DNA of 64,000 bases from Marinomonas arctica (GTDB lineage: Bacteria; Pseudomonadota; Gammaproteobacteria; Pseudomonadales; Marinomonadaceae), in contig NZ_QHJF01000009.1 of the NCBI RefSeq assembly GCF_003259225.1, positions 62,001 to 126,000 of the forward strand, written 5' to 3'. How positions within the stretch are numbered: the stretch's first letter is position 1; the number at the start of each line of letters is the position of its first letter. This document shows, in pieces, positions 53,584 through 64,000 of this stretch. Made by a program: the position numbers and the translations under genes. The notes under the pieces are model-generated. The model saw nothing but the letters and a program-made list of their open reading frames with translations. It was not told where the DNA came from and searched no databases.

Positions 53584-54192
53584 CTAGCTAGGACGTTTGA
53601 TCGTGACTGTCTCACCTAGGAGGGCATAATCATGGCCACCTAGTCGTGAAAGGGGGTTAAGCTTTTTGTTATCGATGACAAAGTGATTGTCTTTTTGCAT
53701 CATTAGATCGTCATCAAGATATAGGGCCATAATTTCCAAATAAATCGCACTGAATGATGAATGTCCTAATGTATGCAGGTCGAATAGTTTGCAATGAAAT
53801 GCCACTTTTGCCTGTGCGATACGAGGCAAGGTGTCGGTAAAATCGGTCAGAGACAAGCCTGTCCTGGGTAACTCTGACTCACCGTAAGATAATGTTGCCG
53901 CACTCTCGTTAACGGCGTTCATGACATCCCCACTTGGAATATGCAAAACACATTCCTTTTCTCGCTGTAGGTTGTATTTTGTGTCCTTGCTTATTTCAGC
54001 GGTCTTGTTACCAATAGACACCATGAGAAGGGCTGGATCAGAAGAAACCGGAGCAAAGTAAGAAAATGGAGCAAGATTAAAACTGTCGTTTTCATTCTTT
54101 GTCATGATCCACGCAATGGGGCGTGGTGTAATAGTTTGAGTGATCAGGTGATAGCGCTGACTGCCGCTGAGTTGATCAAACTGGAAACGCAT
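53584..54192 (-). CDS. Flavin reductase family protein
   Basis: About 202 residues with the flavin-reductase/FMN-binding split-barrel pattern: YHLITQTITPRPIAWIMT near residue 15, NLAPFSYFAPVSSDPALLMV and HIPSGDVMNAVNESA further on. An ATG at 54204 is four codons upstream; GGGGAAG stands before the ATG at 54192, which also fits homologue starts. It may use FMN to reduce flavin or a small substrate. It is followed by the cNMP-acyltransferase gene 27 bp downstream. Confidence 0.88.
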   Translation of the reverse strand: MRFQFDQLSGSQRYHLITQTITPRPIAWIMTKNENDSFNLAPFSYFAPVSSDPALLMVSIGNKTAEISKDTKYNLQREKECVLHIPSGDVMNAVNESAATLSYGESELPRTGLSLTDFTDTLPRIAQAKVAFHCKLFDLHTLGHSSFSAIYLEIMALYLDDDLMMQKDNHFVIDNKKLNPLSRLGGHDYALLGETVTIKRPS

Positions 54193-54376
54193 AAACTTCC
54201 CCATGGTTATGAAACATTCCTTGTTAAATTACTACAAATTGCATTCCATTGTGAATCTTTGAATGGAAACTTATGAAATTTATTGTAACAACGAGAATAT
54301 CAATACGTACGAAGAGATGAGCCAGTTCAATAGGAAGTGAAGGCTCATCCTTGTTGGCAGTGTCTTGTATGTACCT

Positions 54377-55033
54377 TTAATAGGCTTCAATGATGCTATT
54401 AAAGGCAATCACCACACGATCTTTATCACCAAAATAGGGTAATGCAGAATGTTTTAGGTATGAGGGAAAGATAATGACTTGACCTTCTGTTGGCGTAAAG
54501 TCCCAAACACCGTGACCACCAAGGTAAGCCGTGCCTGGGTCGGCGTAGTGTTCGGCATTCACTCTTGGATCATAAAAGCGATTTAGGCCACCGTTGCCTT
54601 CGATGTGAGCGTCACCTGGCTCTAAATAGTAGATGCCGCACCAAGAACAATTTGGGTGAGAGTGTGCGTCATGGTAGCCGCCTTTTTGCGTTACATGGTA
54701 CCAAGACTCGATAATATGCGCGTCGGCTTCCATGTCTTCGGGCCAAAAGGCGTGGTTGACGGAAGCGGCAATTTCTAGAATCAATTCTTCTAAAGTGCGT
54801 TTAGCTTCCATCACATTGGCGTCAGCCAAGTCTAAAAAATCCAAGGTACTTTCGTGTAAGGCATATTTAGCTTTTGGGGCGATGTTACTTTCAATGGCGG
54901 TGGTTTGAGTCGCCTTTTGTTGATAAACCGCAGCAAGTAACGCTTCTTTTAGAAAGTCATGGTCTGGCATTTGTGTGACAAAGAGCGGTGTGCTCCAGAC
55001 GGTGAGTTCTTCGATGATTGATGCATTCGTCAT
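54377..55033 (-). CDS. 2OG-Fe(II) oxygenase-like protein (TIGR02466 type)
   Basis: A 218-residue protein with the family pattern GGYHDAHSHPNCSWCGIYYL (metal-binding His-x-x-His area) and a late LKHSALPYFGDKDRVVIAFN, which supplies the distal His and the Arg for 2-oxoglutarate. Target unknown. It stands between holA and the flavin reductase gene on the same strand, 39 bp after holA in transcription order. Confidence 0.85.
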   Translation of the reverse strand: MTNASIIEELTVWSTPLFVTQMPDHDFLKEALLAAVYQQKATQTTAIESNIAPKAKYALHESTLDFLDLADANVMEAKRTLEELILEIAASVNHAFWPEDMEADAHIIESWYHVTQKGGYHDAHSHPNCSWCGIYYLEPGDAHIEGNGGLNRFYDPRVNAEHYADPGTAYLGGHGVWDFTPTEGQVIIFPSYLKHSALPYFGDKDRVVIAFNSIIEAY

Positions 55034-55072
55034 ATATATTTTCCCTACAAAAGGAGCAGAATAAGATCGGGG

Positions 55073-56104
55073 TTAAGCAGGAATGTCCAGTTCTGTTATC
55101 GTTGGCTTATAGCCACAAAACATCATGACGAGATTGCGAAATCCCGTTTCGCTGTCTGGGCCATCCAATCCTTTGATGCTTTTATCTAACAATGCTAAAT
55201 AGTTTTGCATGTAAGGCAGGGTGACTTTGTTGTGTCGTGACATGGCGCTTTCATAGAAAGGGACTCGCTTGTCCCAAATCTTTTCTGTTTGGCAAGCCTG
55301 TCTAAAGCTAGAAGACTGCATGGCTTGCAGTAGATTTGCCAGTGTTTGAATTTCTCGATTGAATAACCAAAGAATGATACTGGCTTCCACACCTTCGCCA
55401 ATGAGCTGGTTTAGACAATGCATTGCGCTTTTGGTGTTTCCCATTAGCAGTCGGTCGCTAAGATCATAAATGGAATAACGGCTGCTGTCCGCAACAGATT
55501 CGACCACTTTTTCCGCATCAATTTTGGTGCCTCGCCCATACAATAGTGCGAGCTTTTCTAATTCTTGAGACAAAGCAAGTAGATTGCCTTCGCCGCGTTC
55601 GCAGACAATGCTCGCAGCGTCACGGGTGAGTGATAAATCAAGATTTTGTGCCCTTTGTTGTACCCATGCCGGTAAACGGTTTGCGTCTATTGGCCAGACC
55701 TGAACAAATACACCTTGCGATTCGAGTTGCGTGAACCACTTGGCTTTTTGCGTTCGCGCGTCGATTTTAGGTAACGTCAGCAGAATCACGTTGTCTTCGC
55801 TAAGCGATTGACTTAATTGAGTCAGTGCTTTGGTGTGTTTTTCCCCCATCTTGTCTATTTGAATATCAAACATGCGACGGGAAGAGAACAGCGATAAGCT
55901 TTGATTTTCATTTATGACATCTTGCCAATCAAACTGTGCGTCAGCAACAAAACGCAGGCGTTCATCAATGCTATGAGTTTGAGCGGCTTTGCGAATGTGA
56001 TCGGCCGCTTCTTGGCATAGCAACACCTCGTCACCAGAAATAATATAAATGGGGACGAGGTTTTTTTTGAGCTGCTGTTCTAGTTGCTCAGGTTTAATTT
56101 TCAT
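55073..56104 (-). CDS. holA: DNA polymerase III delta subunit
   Basis: A 343-residue clamp-loader subunit. It has the N-terminal LVPIYIISGDEVLLCQEA pattern and a typical HolA length, with KIDARTQKAKWF and EGNLLALSQELEKLALLYG as central landmarks. It loads the sliding clamp. It follows lptE by 24 bp in the conserved leuS-lptE-holA order. Confidence 0.95.
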   Translation of the reverse strand: MKIKPEQLEQQLKKNLVPIYIISGDEVLLCQEAADHIRKAAQTHSIDERLRFVADAQFDWQDVINENQSLSLFSSRRMFDIQIDKMGEKHTKALTQLSQSLSEDNVILLTLPKIDARTQKAKWFTQLESQGVFVQVWPIDANRLPAWVQQRAQNLDLSLTRDAASIVCERGEGNLLALSQELEKLALLYGRGTKIDAEKVVESVADSSRYSIYDLSDRLLMGNTKSAMHCLNQLIGEGVEASIILWLFNREIQTLANLLQAMQSSSFRQACQTEKIWDKRVPFYESAMSRHNKVTLPYMQNYLALLDKSIKGLDGPDSETGFRNLVMMFCGYKPTITELDIPA

Positions 56105-56128
56105 TGTACTGGCCTAACCACAATACGA

Positions 56129-56644
56129 CTAAAATGGCGCATAATTTAGGTCGTAAATGAGCTGTCGAGCAAGGTCTTCACTCATACTTTCTTCCTGAGC
56201 TAGGTTATAGGATATTTTAGCACTTTCATCCGCATTCTGATTAGTGAGCGTTCTTGATGTGGAAATAGTGCGCGGACCGTAAACCGCTTTGCCATCCGCT
56301 TGGCGAATAAAATAAGAACTGCTTAAACGGCGCTGAATTTGTGAGATGTCATTGTTTCCGTCTCTAGCAAGCTCGGTATCAGCTGTTGTAATAGGGGTGA
56401 TTTTGAGGTTGAGAACGTTCCCCTTGGCCTCGCTTTTTTCGACAATAACAATTCCTGCTTTGTTAAAGGCAATGCGCAGGGATCTTTCAAAACTGTCAGA
56501 TCCACTTTCAGAGGTGAGCGTTAGTACTTTAAGTTTGGCTGGTACACTTGCGTTGCCTCGAAGGTGAAAGCCGCAAGCGACAAGACTCATGGTTAGCAAG
56601 GCAAATAGAAATAAGCGAGTGGTTTGTGTGAAGGAGACTGTCAT
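56129..56644 (-). CDS. lptE: LPS-assembly lipoprotein LptE
   Basis: A 171-residue lipoprotein with a signal ending in LVACGFHLRG (the lipobox LVAC). The LptE family landmarks are CGFHLRGNASVPAKLKVLTL and LARQLIYDLNY at the end. It plugs LptD in the outer membrane to insert LPS. It lies between leuS and holA. Confidence 0.95.
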   Translation of the reverse strand: MTVSFTQTTRLFLFALLTMSLVACGFHLRGNASVPAKLKVLTLTSESGSDSFERSLRIAFNKAGIVIVEKSEAKGNVLNLKITPITTADTELARDGNNDISQIQRRLSSSYFIRQADGKAVYGPRTISTSRTLTNQNADESAKISYNLAQEESMSEDLARQLIYDLNYAPF

Positions 56645-56672
56645 ATTCTTAATCCCTGTAATCGAGTGAAAG

Positions 56673-56701
56673 AATAAGGGATGGCTAGGCCATCCCTTAT
56701 T
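56673..56701 (-). terminator. Strong hairpin in the leuS-lptE gap
   Basis: AATAAGGGATGGC and GCCATCCCTTATT form a perfect 13-bp stem with a 3-nt loop. It sits inside an apparent operon, between the leuS stop codon and the lptE start, so it may limit read-through from leuS. Confidence 0.8.
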
Positions 56702-56710
56702 GTGCTTGGA

Positions 56711-59167
<2,457 letters not shown>

Positions 59168-59338
59168 TTATCCCGTGATCGACGTAAGGTTGGTAGACCT
59201 GTATTCTCTTTATTGTAAAGAGGGGTGTTATTATAGCGACATAGCACAAGATACCAGTGCTTTGACTAACAGAGTCTGAAAATATCCGCTATTTTATAGA
59301 GATGACGCTCTAATTAGAAGCTGCATAGAGAGGGAGTT

Positions 59339-59785
59339 ATGAAATCTATGAAAAAAGATCCATCAAAAAGTGAAACCGATTCTAATTTGGTTGAAGAAGC
59401 ACGCAAAACTTTGCTTGGAGCAAAAGATTGGTTTTTAGAAGACGTTGCGCTGATGAAAGCCTATTGGCATGACAAAATGGGCTATACCGAAGCTTGGATA
59501 GAGGCAAATTGGCATTATGTGCTTGATGAAGGGCATGAGCTGGTCGAAGAGTTAGATGAAAAAGAAGATGCTGCTTTGTTATGGTTAATCAACCACGCTA
59601 ACAACAATCCTGTACCACTGGAAGAATGTCATGTTGTTGGTGCTATGGTTGATCCGGGTACTTATCACTGTATGTCTTGTGGGCACGATAATCTCATCGA
59701 AACTAAGCAGGCTTTGCCGCCCTGTGAAATTTGTCATTATGGTTTGATGTCGACCCATGATGATCAGACTAATAAAACTGAGTAA
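59339..59785 (+). CDS. Zinc-ribbon protein of the YbeL (DUF1451) family
   Basis: A 148-residue protein with a helical N-terminal part (about residues 15-95) and a C-terminal zinc ribbon, YHCMSCGHDNLIE and LPPCEICHYGLM (CxxC twice). It is divergent from leuS, the same arrangement as ybeL-leuS in E. coli. Function unknown. The start has GGGAG five bases before ATG. Confidence 0.9.
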   Translation: MKSMKKDPSKSETDSNLVEEARKTLLGAKDWFLEDVALMKAYWHDKMGYTEAWIEANWHYVLDEGHELVEELDEKEDAALLWLINHANNNPVPLEECHVVGAMVDPGTYHCMSCGHDNLIETKQALPPCEICHYGLMSTHDDQTNKTE

Positions 59786-59814
59786 TTCATTGTTCCCACG
59801 TGGTAATGCATACC

Positions 59815-59906
59815 ATGAACCTTGGTATTCAGGTCTTAAAATAAAAAATACTTGCGCCTGTTTCGCAAGCTCAACGCGTCAGCGTGAATCAAATACCAAG
59901 GTTCAT
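59815..59906. repeat. Long inverted repeat between the ybeL-like gene and lnt
   Basis: ATGAACCTTGGTATT (59815-59829) pairs perfectly with AATACCAAGGTTCAT (59892-59906), and CTTGCG / CGCAAG (59851-59869) forms an inner stem. The structure lies between convergent genes and may terminate both, but the wide loop is unlike a standard terminator. Confidence 0.7.
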
Positions 59907-59917
59907 TTCTTTATTGG

Positions 59918-61489
59918 TTATCTGTTTTTGCGGTTTAGAATTAAGCCGTTTAAATAGGTAAATACCACGCAAATTCCCAGCAGTAACAGTGTTGGCCAGT
60001 AGCCCCATTGCACATAAGGCGTATTGCCCGTAAACGCTTTGGCTTCTGCGGTTAATGTAGTTCTTTCAAATTGTGGTGCTTGAGCCACCACTTCGCCTTT
60101 CTCGTTAATAAAAGCGGTTACACCCGTGTTCGTCGCGCGGATAACATAACGACCCGCTTCTTTTGCTCTAAATTGTGCAATCTGCAAATGCTGCCAAGGG
60201 CCAAAAGAGGTACCAAACCAACCATCGTTACTAATGGTAATTAAGAAATCACTGTCTCTTACCATGCGTCTTACTTGTTCCGCGTAAACAATTTCATAAC
60301 AAATAAAGGGGGCGACTCCCCATTCGCCAACTTGCAGTACAGGCTGGTTTTCATCACCTGACTTAAAGCTCGACATGGGCATGCCGAAGACATCGAGGAT
60401 CGGACCTATGTATTCTGCAAAGGGGATATATTCGCCGAAGGGGACCAGTCTGCGTTTGTAATACAGGCCAAAGCCATTGCCGGTTGCCCATATGGCATTA
60501 TAGTAGTTCTGTTTATCAGCACTGACGTCTGGAATGCCAGTGATGAGTGTGGTGTTCGTGTTTTCCAGTTCTTTGCTGAAGGAAGCAAAGTAGGGTTTTA
60601 TTTGAGGGTAGGTGTAGGTAATGGCTGTTTCAGGCCAGACGACCAGCTCGCTATCCAAATGCTCAATGGTGGCTTGCTGATAATAGGCAAGAGATTGTCC
60701 AGCCGATTGTGCTAACCATTTTTCATCTTGTTTTACATTGCCCTGTACCAGCGTGGTTTTGAGTGTGCCGGTTTGTTGCACCCATGAAATAGGCGCATAG
60801 TGTAAAAAAGCCGCTCCGCCCCAGACGATAATCACGACCAGAATCAGGCTAAGTTGATTGTTTTGTCTCATTAATAAACTGGCAATAACGCTGGCGGTGA
60901 GTACCACACAAGCACTCGTTAGCCAGATGCCACCAATGGGCAAAAGCTCAAACAGCCAAGTGTTTTCTATTGCGTAGCCTGGTAATAACCAAGGGAAGCC
61001 GGTAAAAAGCGAGCTTCTCGCCATCTCACCCAAAAGCAGTCCAAGGGTAATCCACAGGCTGCTTGGTATTTGCGAAAAGCGCCGACTCAATCGCCAAGAT
61101 GCCCAAGCGGAAAAGGCCCAGAAAGCCACTAATATTGAGATGAAAGCAAACGTAATAAGCCCTGCGATAAGGCTGCCAACCTGACCATACTCGGCGATAC
61201 TAACGTAGACCCAAGAGACGCCTGCACCAAAGAAGCCTAATCCGACAGCGCTGCCTCGCCAGAAAGCGGCTTTTGACGTGGTACTGGTTAACATCAGAAG
61301 GCTGAAGACGATTAAGCTGATGAAATAGCCAGGCCAAAAATGAAATGGCGCAAAACTGGTGACACCTAGTGCACCAGCAATGATGGCAATGACGCCAACA
61401 ATAATGGGAGGAAGCTGAGACAATTTTGCGCTAAAACGAGGCTCCCACCCCGTTTTGATATTGGTAAAGTCGGGGTGAGGCATGGTCAT
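59918..61489 (-). CDS. lnt: Apolipoprotein N-acyltransferase
   Basis: A 523-residue inner-membrane enzyme that adds the third acyl chain to lipoproteins. An N-terminal bundle of transmembrane helices (about residues 25-215) is followed by a nitrilase-like domain with VVWPETAITY (Glu), the Lys region around KRRLVPFGEYIPF and FICYEIVYAE (Cys), and a C-terminal helix. It follows corC with a 1-bp gap. The order ybeZ-ybeY-corC-lnt is conserved. Confidence 0.96.
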   Translation of the reverse strand: MTMPHPDFTNIKTGWEPRFSAKLSQLPPIIVGVIAIIAGALGVTSFAPFHFWPGYFISLIVFSLLMLTSTTSKAAFWRGSAVGLGFFGAGVSWVYVSIAEYGQVGSLIAGLITFAFISILVAFWAFSAWASWRLSRRFSQIPSSLWITLGLLLGEMARSSLFTGFPWLLPGYAIENTWLFELLPIGGIWLTSACVVLTASVIASLLMRQNNQLSLILVVIIVWGGAAFLHYAPISWVQQTGTLKTTLVQGNVKQDEKWLAQSAGQSLAYYQQATIEHLDSELVVWPETAITYTYPQIKPYFASFSKELENTNTTLITGIPDVSADKQNYYNAIWATGNGFGLYYKRRLVPFGEYIPFAEYIGPILDVFGMPMSSFKSGDENQPVLQVGEWGVAPFICYEIVYAEQVRRMVRDSDFLITISNDGWFGTSFGPWQHLQIAQFRAKEAGRYVIRATNTGVTAFINEKGEVVAQAPQFERTTLTAEAKAFTGNTPYVQWGYWPTLLLLGICVVFTYLNGLILNRKNR

Positions 61490-61490
61490 A

Positions 61491-62363
61491 TCAATCTGAT
61501 AGGTTGGTGTTTAAAGTGGGTTTGGTTACTTGAATGGTCTTGATGCGACGGCCATCTGATTTAACCACGCGAAAATGAAAGTCATTAAATAACAATTCTT
61601 CATCACGTAGCGGAACGTGACCAAATTGTTGCACCAATATGCCGCCAATGGTGTCGAATTCTTCTTCATTCAGTTCGACTTTGAAAAACTCATTAAAGTC
61701 TTCAACAGGGTACAATGCCGGTACCAGATACACGCCTGGTTCAGCGGTGACTTGTATACCTTCGTCATCGAGCTTGTCGGTTTCATCTTCAATTTCGCCA
61801 ACGATTTGTTCAAGCACGTCTTCTATGGTGACTAGGCCAGAAACGCTGCCGTATTCGTCTAGTACCAATGCCATGTGATAGCGCTTGGTGCGGAAATCAT
61901 TGAGCAGAACGTTTAGGCGTTTGCTTTCTGGAATAAAGTTCGCTGGGCGAAGACGCGCCAAAATGTCTTCTATAGTGACGACGCCATCTTTGAATAATAA
62001 AGGCAATAAGTCTTTGGCCAGTAAGACGCCGAGAATTTCATCCGAGTCCTCACCAACGACAGGGAATCTTGAATGTGAGGATTCTATAATTTTACGGATA
62101 GACGTTTTAGGGTCATCTTCGGACTTGATAACCACCATTTGCGAAGGCGGAATCATAATGTCACGCGCTTGCACTTCCGACACCTCTAGCGCACCTTCAA
62201 CAATAGTGAAGGCATCGCGATCAATAATGTCGGATTTTACAGCGGCTTCTAGAAGTTTAACGATATCGCCACGACTACGCGGTTCATCATTAAATGCTTG
62301 GGTTAAGCGTTCAAACCAAGATTTTTGTTGATCGTTGGATAAGCTCGATCGGTCATCACTCAT
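61491..62363 (-). CDS. corC: CorC/HlyC-type CBS-domain protein
   Basis: A 290-residue protein with two CBS domains (about residues 70-195; RDIMIPPSQMVVI and MALVLDEYGSVSGLVTIEDV) and a C-terminal CorC/HlyC domain. It lacks membrane helices. It is linked to magnesium and cobalt efflux in enterobacteria, and the gene order points to envelope homeostasis together with lnt. It follows ybeY by 12 bp. Confidence 0.95.
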   Translation of the reverse strand: MSDDRSSLSNDQQKSWFERLTQAFNDEPRSRGDIVKLLEAAVKSDIIDRDAFTIVEGALEVSEVQARDIMIPPSQMVVIKSEDDPKTSIRKIIESSHSRFPVVGEDSDEILGVLLAKDLLPLLFKDGVVTIEDILARLRPANFIPESKRLNVLLNDFRTKRYHMALVLDEYGSVSGLVTIEDVLEQIVGEIEDETDKLDDEGIQVTAEPGVYLVPALYPVEDFNEFFKVELNEEEFDTIGGILVQQFGHVPLRDEELLFNDFHFRVVKSDGRRIKTIQVTKPTLNTNLSD

Positions 62364-62375
62364 TAGGGTATTAGC

Positions 62376-62840
62376 TCACTCTTTAATCAAATAAGGGTCG
62401 GAAATCGATAAGGAAGCCAGTAGCTTTGTTTCTATCGATTCCATTTCATCTGCTTCATCGTCATTTATATGATCATAGCCGCGTAAATGCAAGATCCCAT
62501 GAATGGTCATATGTGCCCAATGATGCAGTAATTCTTTATTTTGTTCTTCTGCCTCTTTTGCCACAATTTGCGCGCAGATCACTAAATCGCCTAATAATGG
62601 CAATTCAAGCCCTGGTGGCGCTTCGAATGGAAAGGACAATACATTGGTTGGTTTGTCCTTGCCACGATACTCGTGATTCAGTGCGTGACTTTCTTCTTCG
62701 TCAACGATACGAATAGTCACTTCAAATTCTTCATCTGAGTCGGGTAGGGCTTTTTCAACCCACAACCTAAAATCCGCCTCGCTGGGTAAGTGGGCGGTGT
62801 CTTCTGTGGCAATTTGCAGGTCAAGTTCTAAATACGCCAT
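62376..62840 (-). CDS. ybeY: Endoribonuclease YbeY
   Basis: A 154-residue zinc-dependent RNase needed for 16S rRNA 3' maturation and ribosome quality control. The metal motif is [20 protein letters not shown], with three His ligands; [19 protein letters not shown] precedes it. Its start codon shares a base with the PhoH stop codon, so the pair is coupled. Confidence 0.97.
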   Translation of the reverse strand: MAYLELDLQIATEDTAHLPSEADFRLWVEKALPDSDEEFEVTIRIVDEEESHALNHEYRGKDKPTNVLSFPFEAPPGLELPLLGDLVICAQIVAKEAEEQNKELLHHWAHMTIHGILHLRGYDHINDDEADEMESIETKLLASLSISDPYLIKE

Positions 62841-63886
62841 TATTTGCTACCTGCAGACTGTTCTGCTTGTGCGGTTAAACGAGCTTCAGAGCGGGCTTTT
62901 TTTTCCGCTTCGACTTCTACATCAAATTTGTCATAGGCTTCGACAATACGCTGAACCAGCGGGTGACGAACCACGTCAGATGAGCTAAATAAAGTCATAC
63001 TGATGCCACTCACGTCTTTTAAAACGTGCATAGCTTGCGCTAATCCAGATGTGGTGCCGCGAGGCAAATCGACCTGTGTCGTGTCGCCAGTAATAACGGC
63101 CGTTGAGCCAAAGCCAATCCGCGTCAAAAACATTTTCATCTGCTCGCGTGTGGTGTTTTGGCTTTCATCCAGAATGATGAAGGCATTGTTTAAGGTACGG
63201 CCACGCATAAAGGCAAGCGGAGCAATTTCTATGACGTTTTTTTCGATCAGTTTATCAACCAGCTCAAAGCCAAGCATTTCGTACAAAGCATCATAAAGCG
63301 GGCGTAGGTAGGGGTCGATTTTCTGTGATAAATCACCCGGTAAAAAGCCCAGTTTTTCGCCAGCTTCTACCGCAGGGCGAACGAGCATGATGCGTTCAAC
63401 TCGATCCGCTTCTAATGCTTCAACGGCACAAGCAACGGCGAGATAGGTTTTACCCGTACCAGCAGGGCCGATGCCGAAATTGATATCGTGTTTACGGATT
63501 TGTTTGACGTAACCTTGCTGATTTTTACCCTTGGGCTTGATAAAAGCCTTGCGAGTTTTAATCACCAGCTGATCTGTATTCTCTCTTTTGCTATTAGTGA
63601 GTGACTCAATCGCCGACTCTTGCAGATAGAGGTGAATGGTTTCAGGCGTGATGTCATTACTCGCTAACGCTTCCCTGTAAAGGTTCTGAAGCAGCGTTTT
63701 AGTAGCCGCCACATGATCAGAATTGTCACCGGTAATGTCAAAGAGTTCGGCGCGATATTTAATAGTCACATCCAGTCTTTTTTCGATTAACTTGATGTTC
63801 TCGTCGAGTTGTCCACATAGCCCAACCAAAGCGTTGGCTTCGGCTGGGGCTAAACGGATTTGCTGAGTTGTCTGTGTGGTTTCCAA
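62840..63886 (-). CDS. ybeZ: PhoH-family ATPase YbeZ
   Basis: A 348-residue protein with the P-loop [15 protein letters not shown] near residue 140, [20 protein letters not shown] as Walker B region, and [20 protein letters not shown]. It is a partner of YbeY in rRNA maturation and stress response. It lies between miaB and ybeY as in E. coli. Confidence 0.96.
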   Translation of the reverse strand: METTQTTQQIRLAPAEANALVGLCGQLDENIKLIEKRLDVTIKYRAELFDITGDNSDHVAATKTLLQNLYREALASNDITPETIHLYLQESAIESLTNSKRENTDQLVIKTRKAFIKPKGKNQQGYVKQIRKHDINFGIGPAGTGKTYLAVACAVEALEADRVERIMLVRPAVEAGEKLGFLPGDLSQKIDPYLRPLYDALYEMLGFELVDKLIEKNVIEIAPLAFMRGRTLNNAFIILDESQNTTREQMKMFLTRIGFGSTAVITGDTTQVDLPRGTTSGLAQAMHVLKDVSGISMTLFSSSDVVRHPLVQRIVEAYDKFDVEVEAEKKARSEARLTAQAEQSAGSK

Positions 63887-63914
63887 GAGTTACCTTTGTT
63901 ATTGAAGTACGCTT

Positions 63915-64000
63915 TTATTGTAGTACAAAATCGGAGTCGAGTTCGGAGCTGACCAACTCACCTAATAGGGAGTTAGGGTAGGCATCCGTGATGACGACAT
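63915..64000 (-). CDS. miaB: MiaB tRNA methylthiotransferase, C-terminal end only
   Basis: The last 28 codons of a minus-strand gene that starts outside the window. VVITDAYPNSLLGELVSSEL is the end of the TRAM domain of MiaB, which has FVDVEITDVYPNSLRG at this point in E. coli. MiaB methylthiolates i6A37 of tRNAs. The gene order miaB-ybeZ-ybeY supports the call. Confidence 0.9.
   Translation of the reverse strand, partial: VVITDAYPNSLLGELVSSELDSDFVLQ

Overview
The window is chromosomal DNA of a marine gammaproteobacterium, most likely Oceanospirillales and close to Marinomonas. This is inferred from protein character and gene order, not from a database search. No rRNA or tRNA gene and no CRISPR array was seen. 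Almost all of the window is ordinary core chromosome; the accessory material lies at about 16.85-21.95 kb and 32.0-33.75 kb.

Left part (1-16.8 kb). On the minus strand are coq7 (cut by the window edge), a HIT-family gene and a 7TMR-DISM sensor resembling RetS with degenerate kinase parts. They are followed by the block purD, purH, fis, dusB, a DUF3426 zinc-ribbon gene, prmA, accC, accB and dsbD. This order matches the Pseudomonas dsbD-aroQ-accB-accC-prmA-dusB-fis-purH-purD-retS neighbourhood, but aroQ is absent. A plus-strand lipoprotein gene, a DUF2333 gene and a GNAT gene follow.

First accessory region (16.85-21.95 kb). An HNH-nuclease-like gene sits between two direct copies of a composite repeat. 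Then come a decayed IS5-like transposase, a frameshifted GNAT gene, a VOC gene and a diverged 399-bp tandem duplication carrying more copies of the same repeat. Several copies end in a GTAG tetranucleotide plus an imperfect palindrome, the form of REP elements. A dGTPase of the type linked to phage defence lies at the right edge.

Middle (21.95-32 kb). This part holds dgt, a LysR-like gene with only the DNA-binding domain, cysH, nudL, pabB, an alpha/beta hydrolase, a compact four-gene minor-pilin operon and nadE.

Second accessory region (32.0-33.75 kb). A REP-associated tyrosine transposase (RAYT) gene is preceded by two identical 52-bp hairpin repeats, a REP and a near-consensus LexA box. 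It is followed by a 78-bp tandem repeat, and the whole is bracketed by diverged 48-bp inverted repeats. I read this as a possible SOS-controlled RAYT/REP module and regard it as the most interesting item in the window.

Right part (33.8-64 kb). Here are a DJ-1/PfpI gene, an RHH protein, cytochrome b561, rluF, a DUF486 gene, the pqiABC operon (membrane lipid transport), a homocysteine methyltransferase, an RsbQ-like hydrolase, a CPA1 antiporter, a tannase-family esterase, oxaloacetate decarboxylase, a solitary ParA-like ATPase, a GlsB-type protein and dapA. Next is an unusual 871-residue protein joining two cyclic-nucleotide-binding domains to an acyltransferase-like region and an SGNH hydrolase. 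The window closes with the conserved envelope and housekeeping block holA, lptE, leuS / ybeL / lnt, corC, ybeY, ybeZ (PhoH) and the end of miaB, in the same order as in E. coli.
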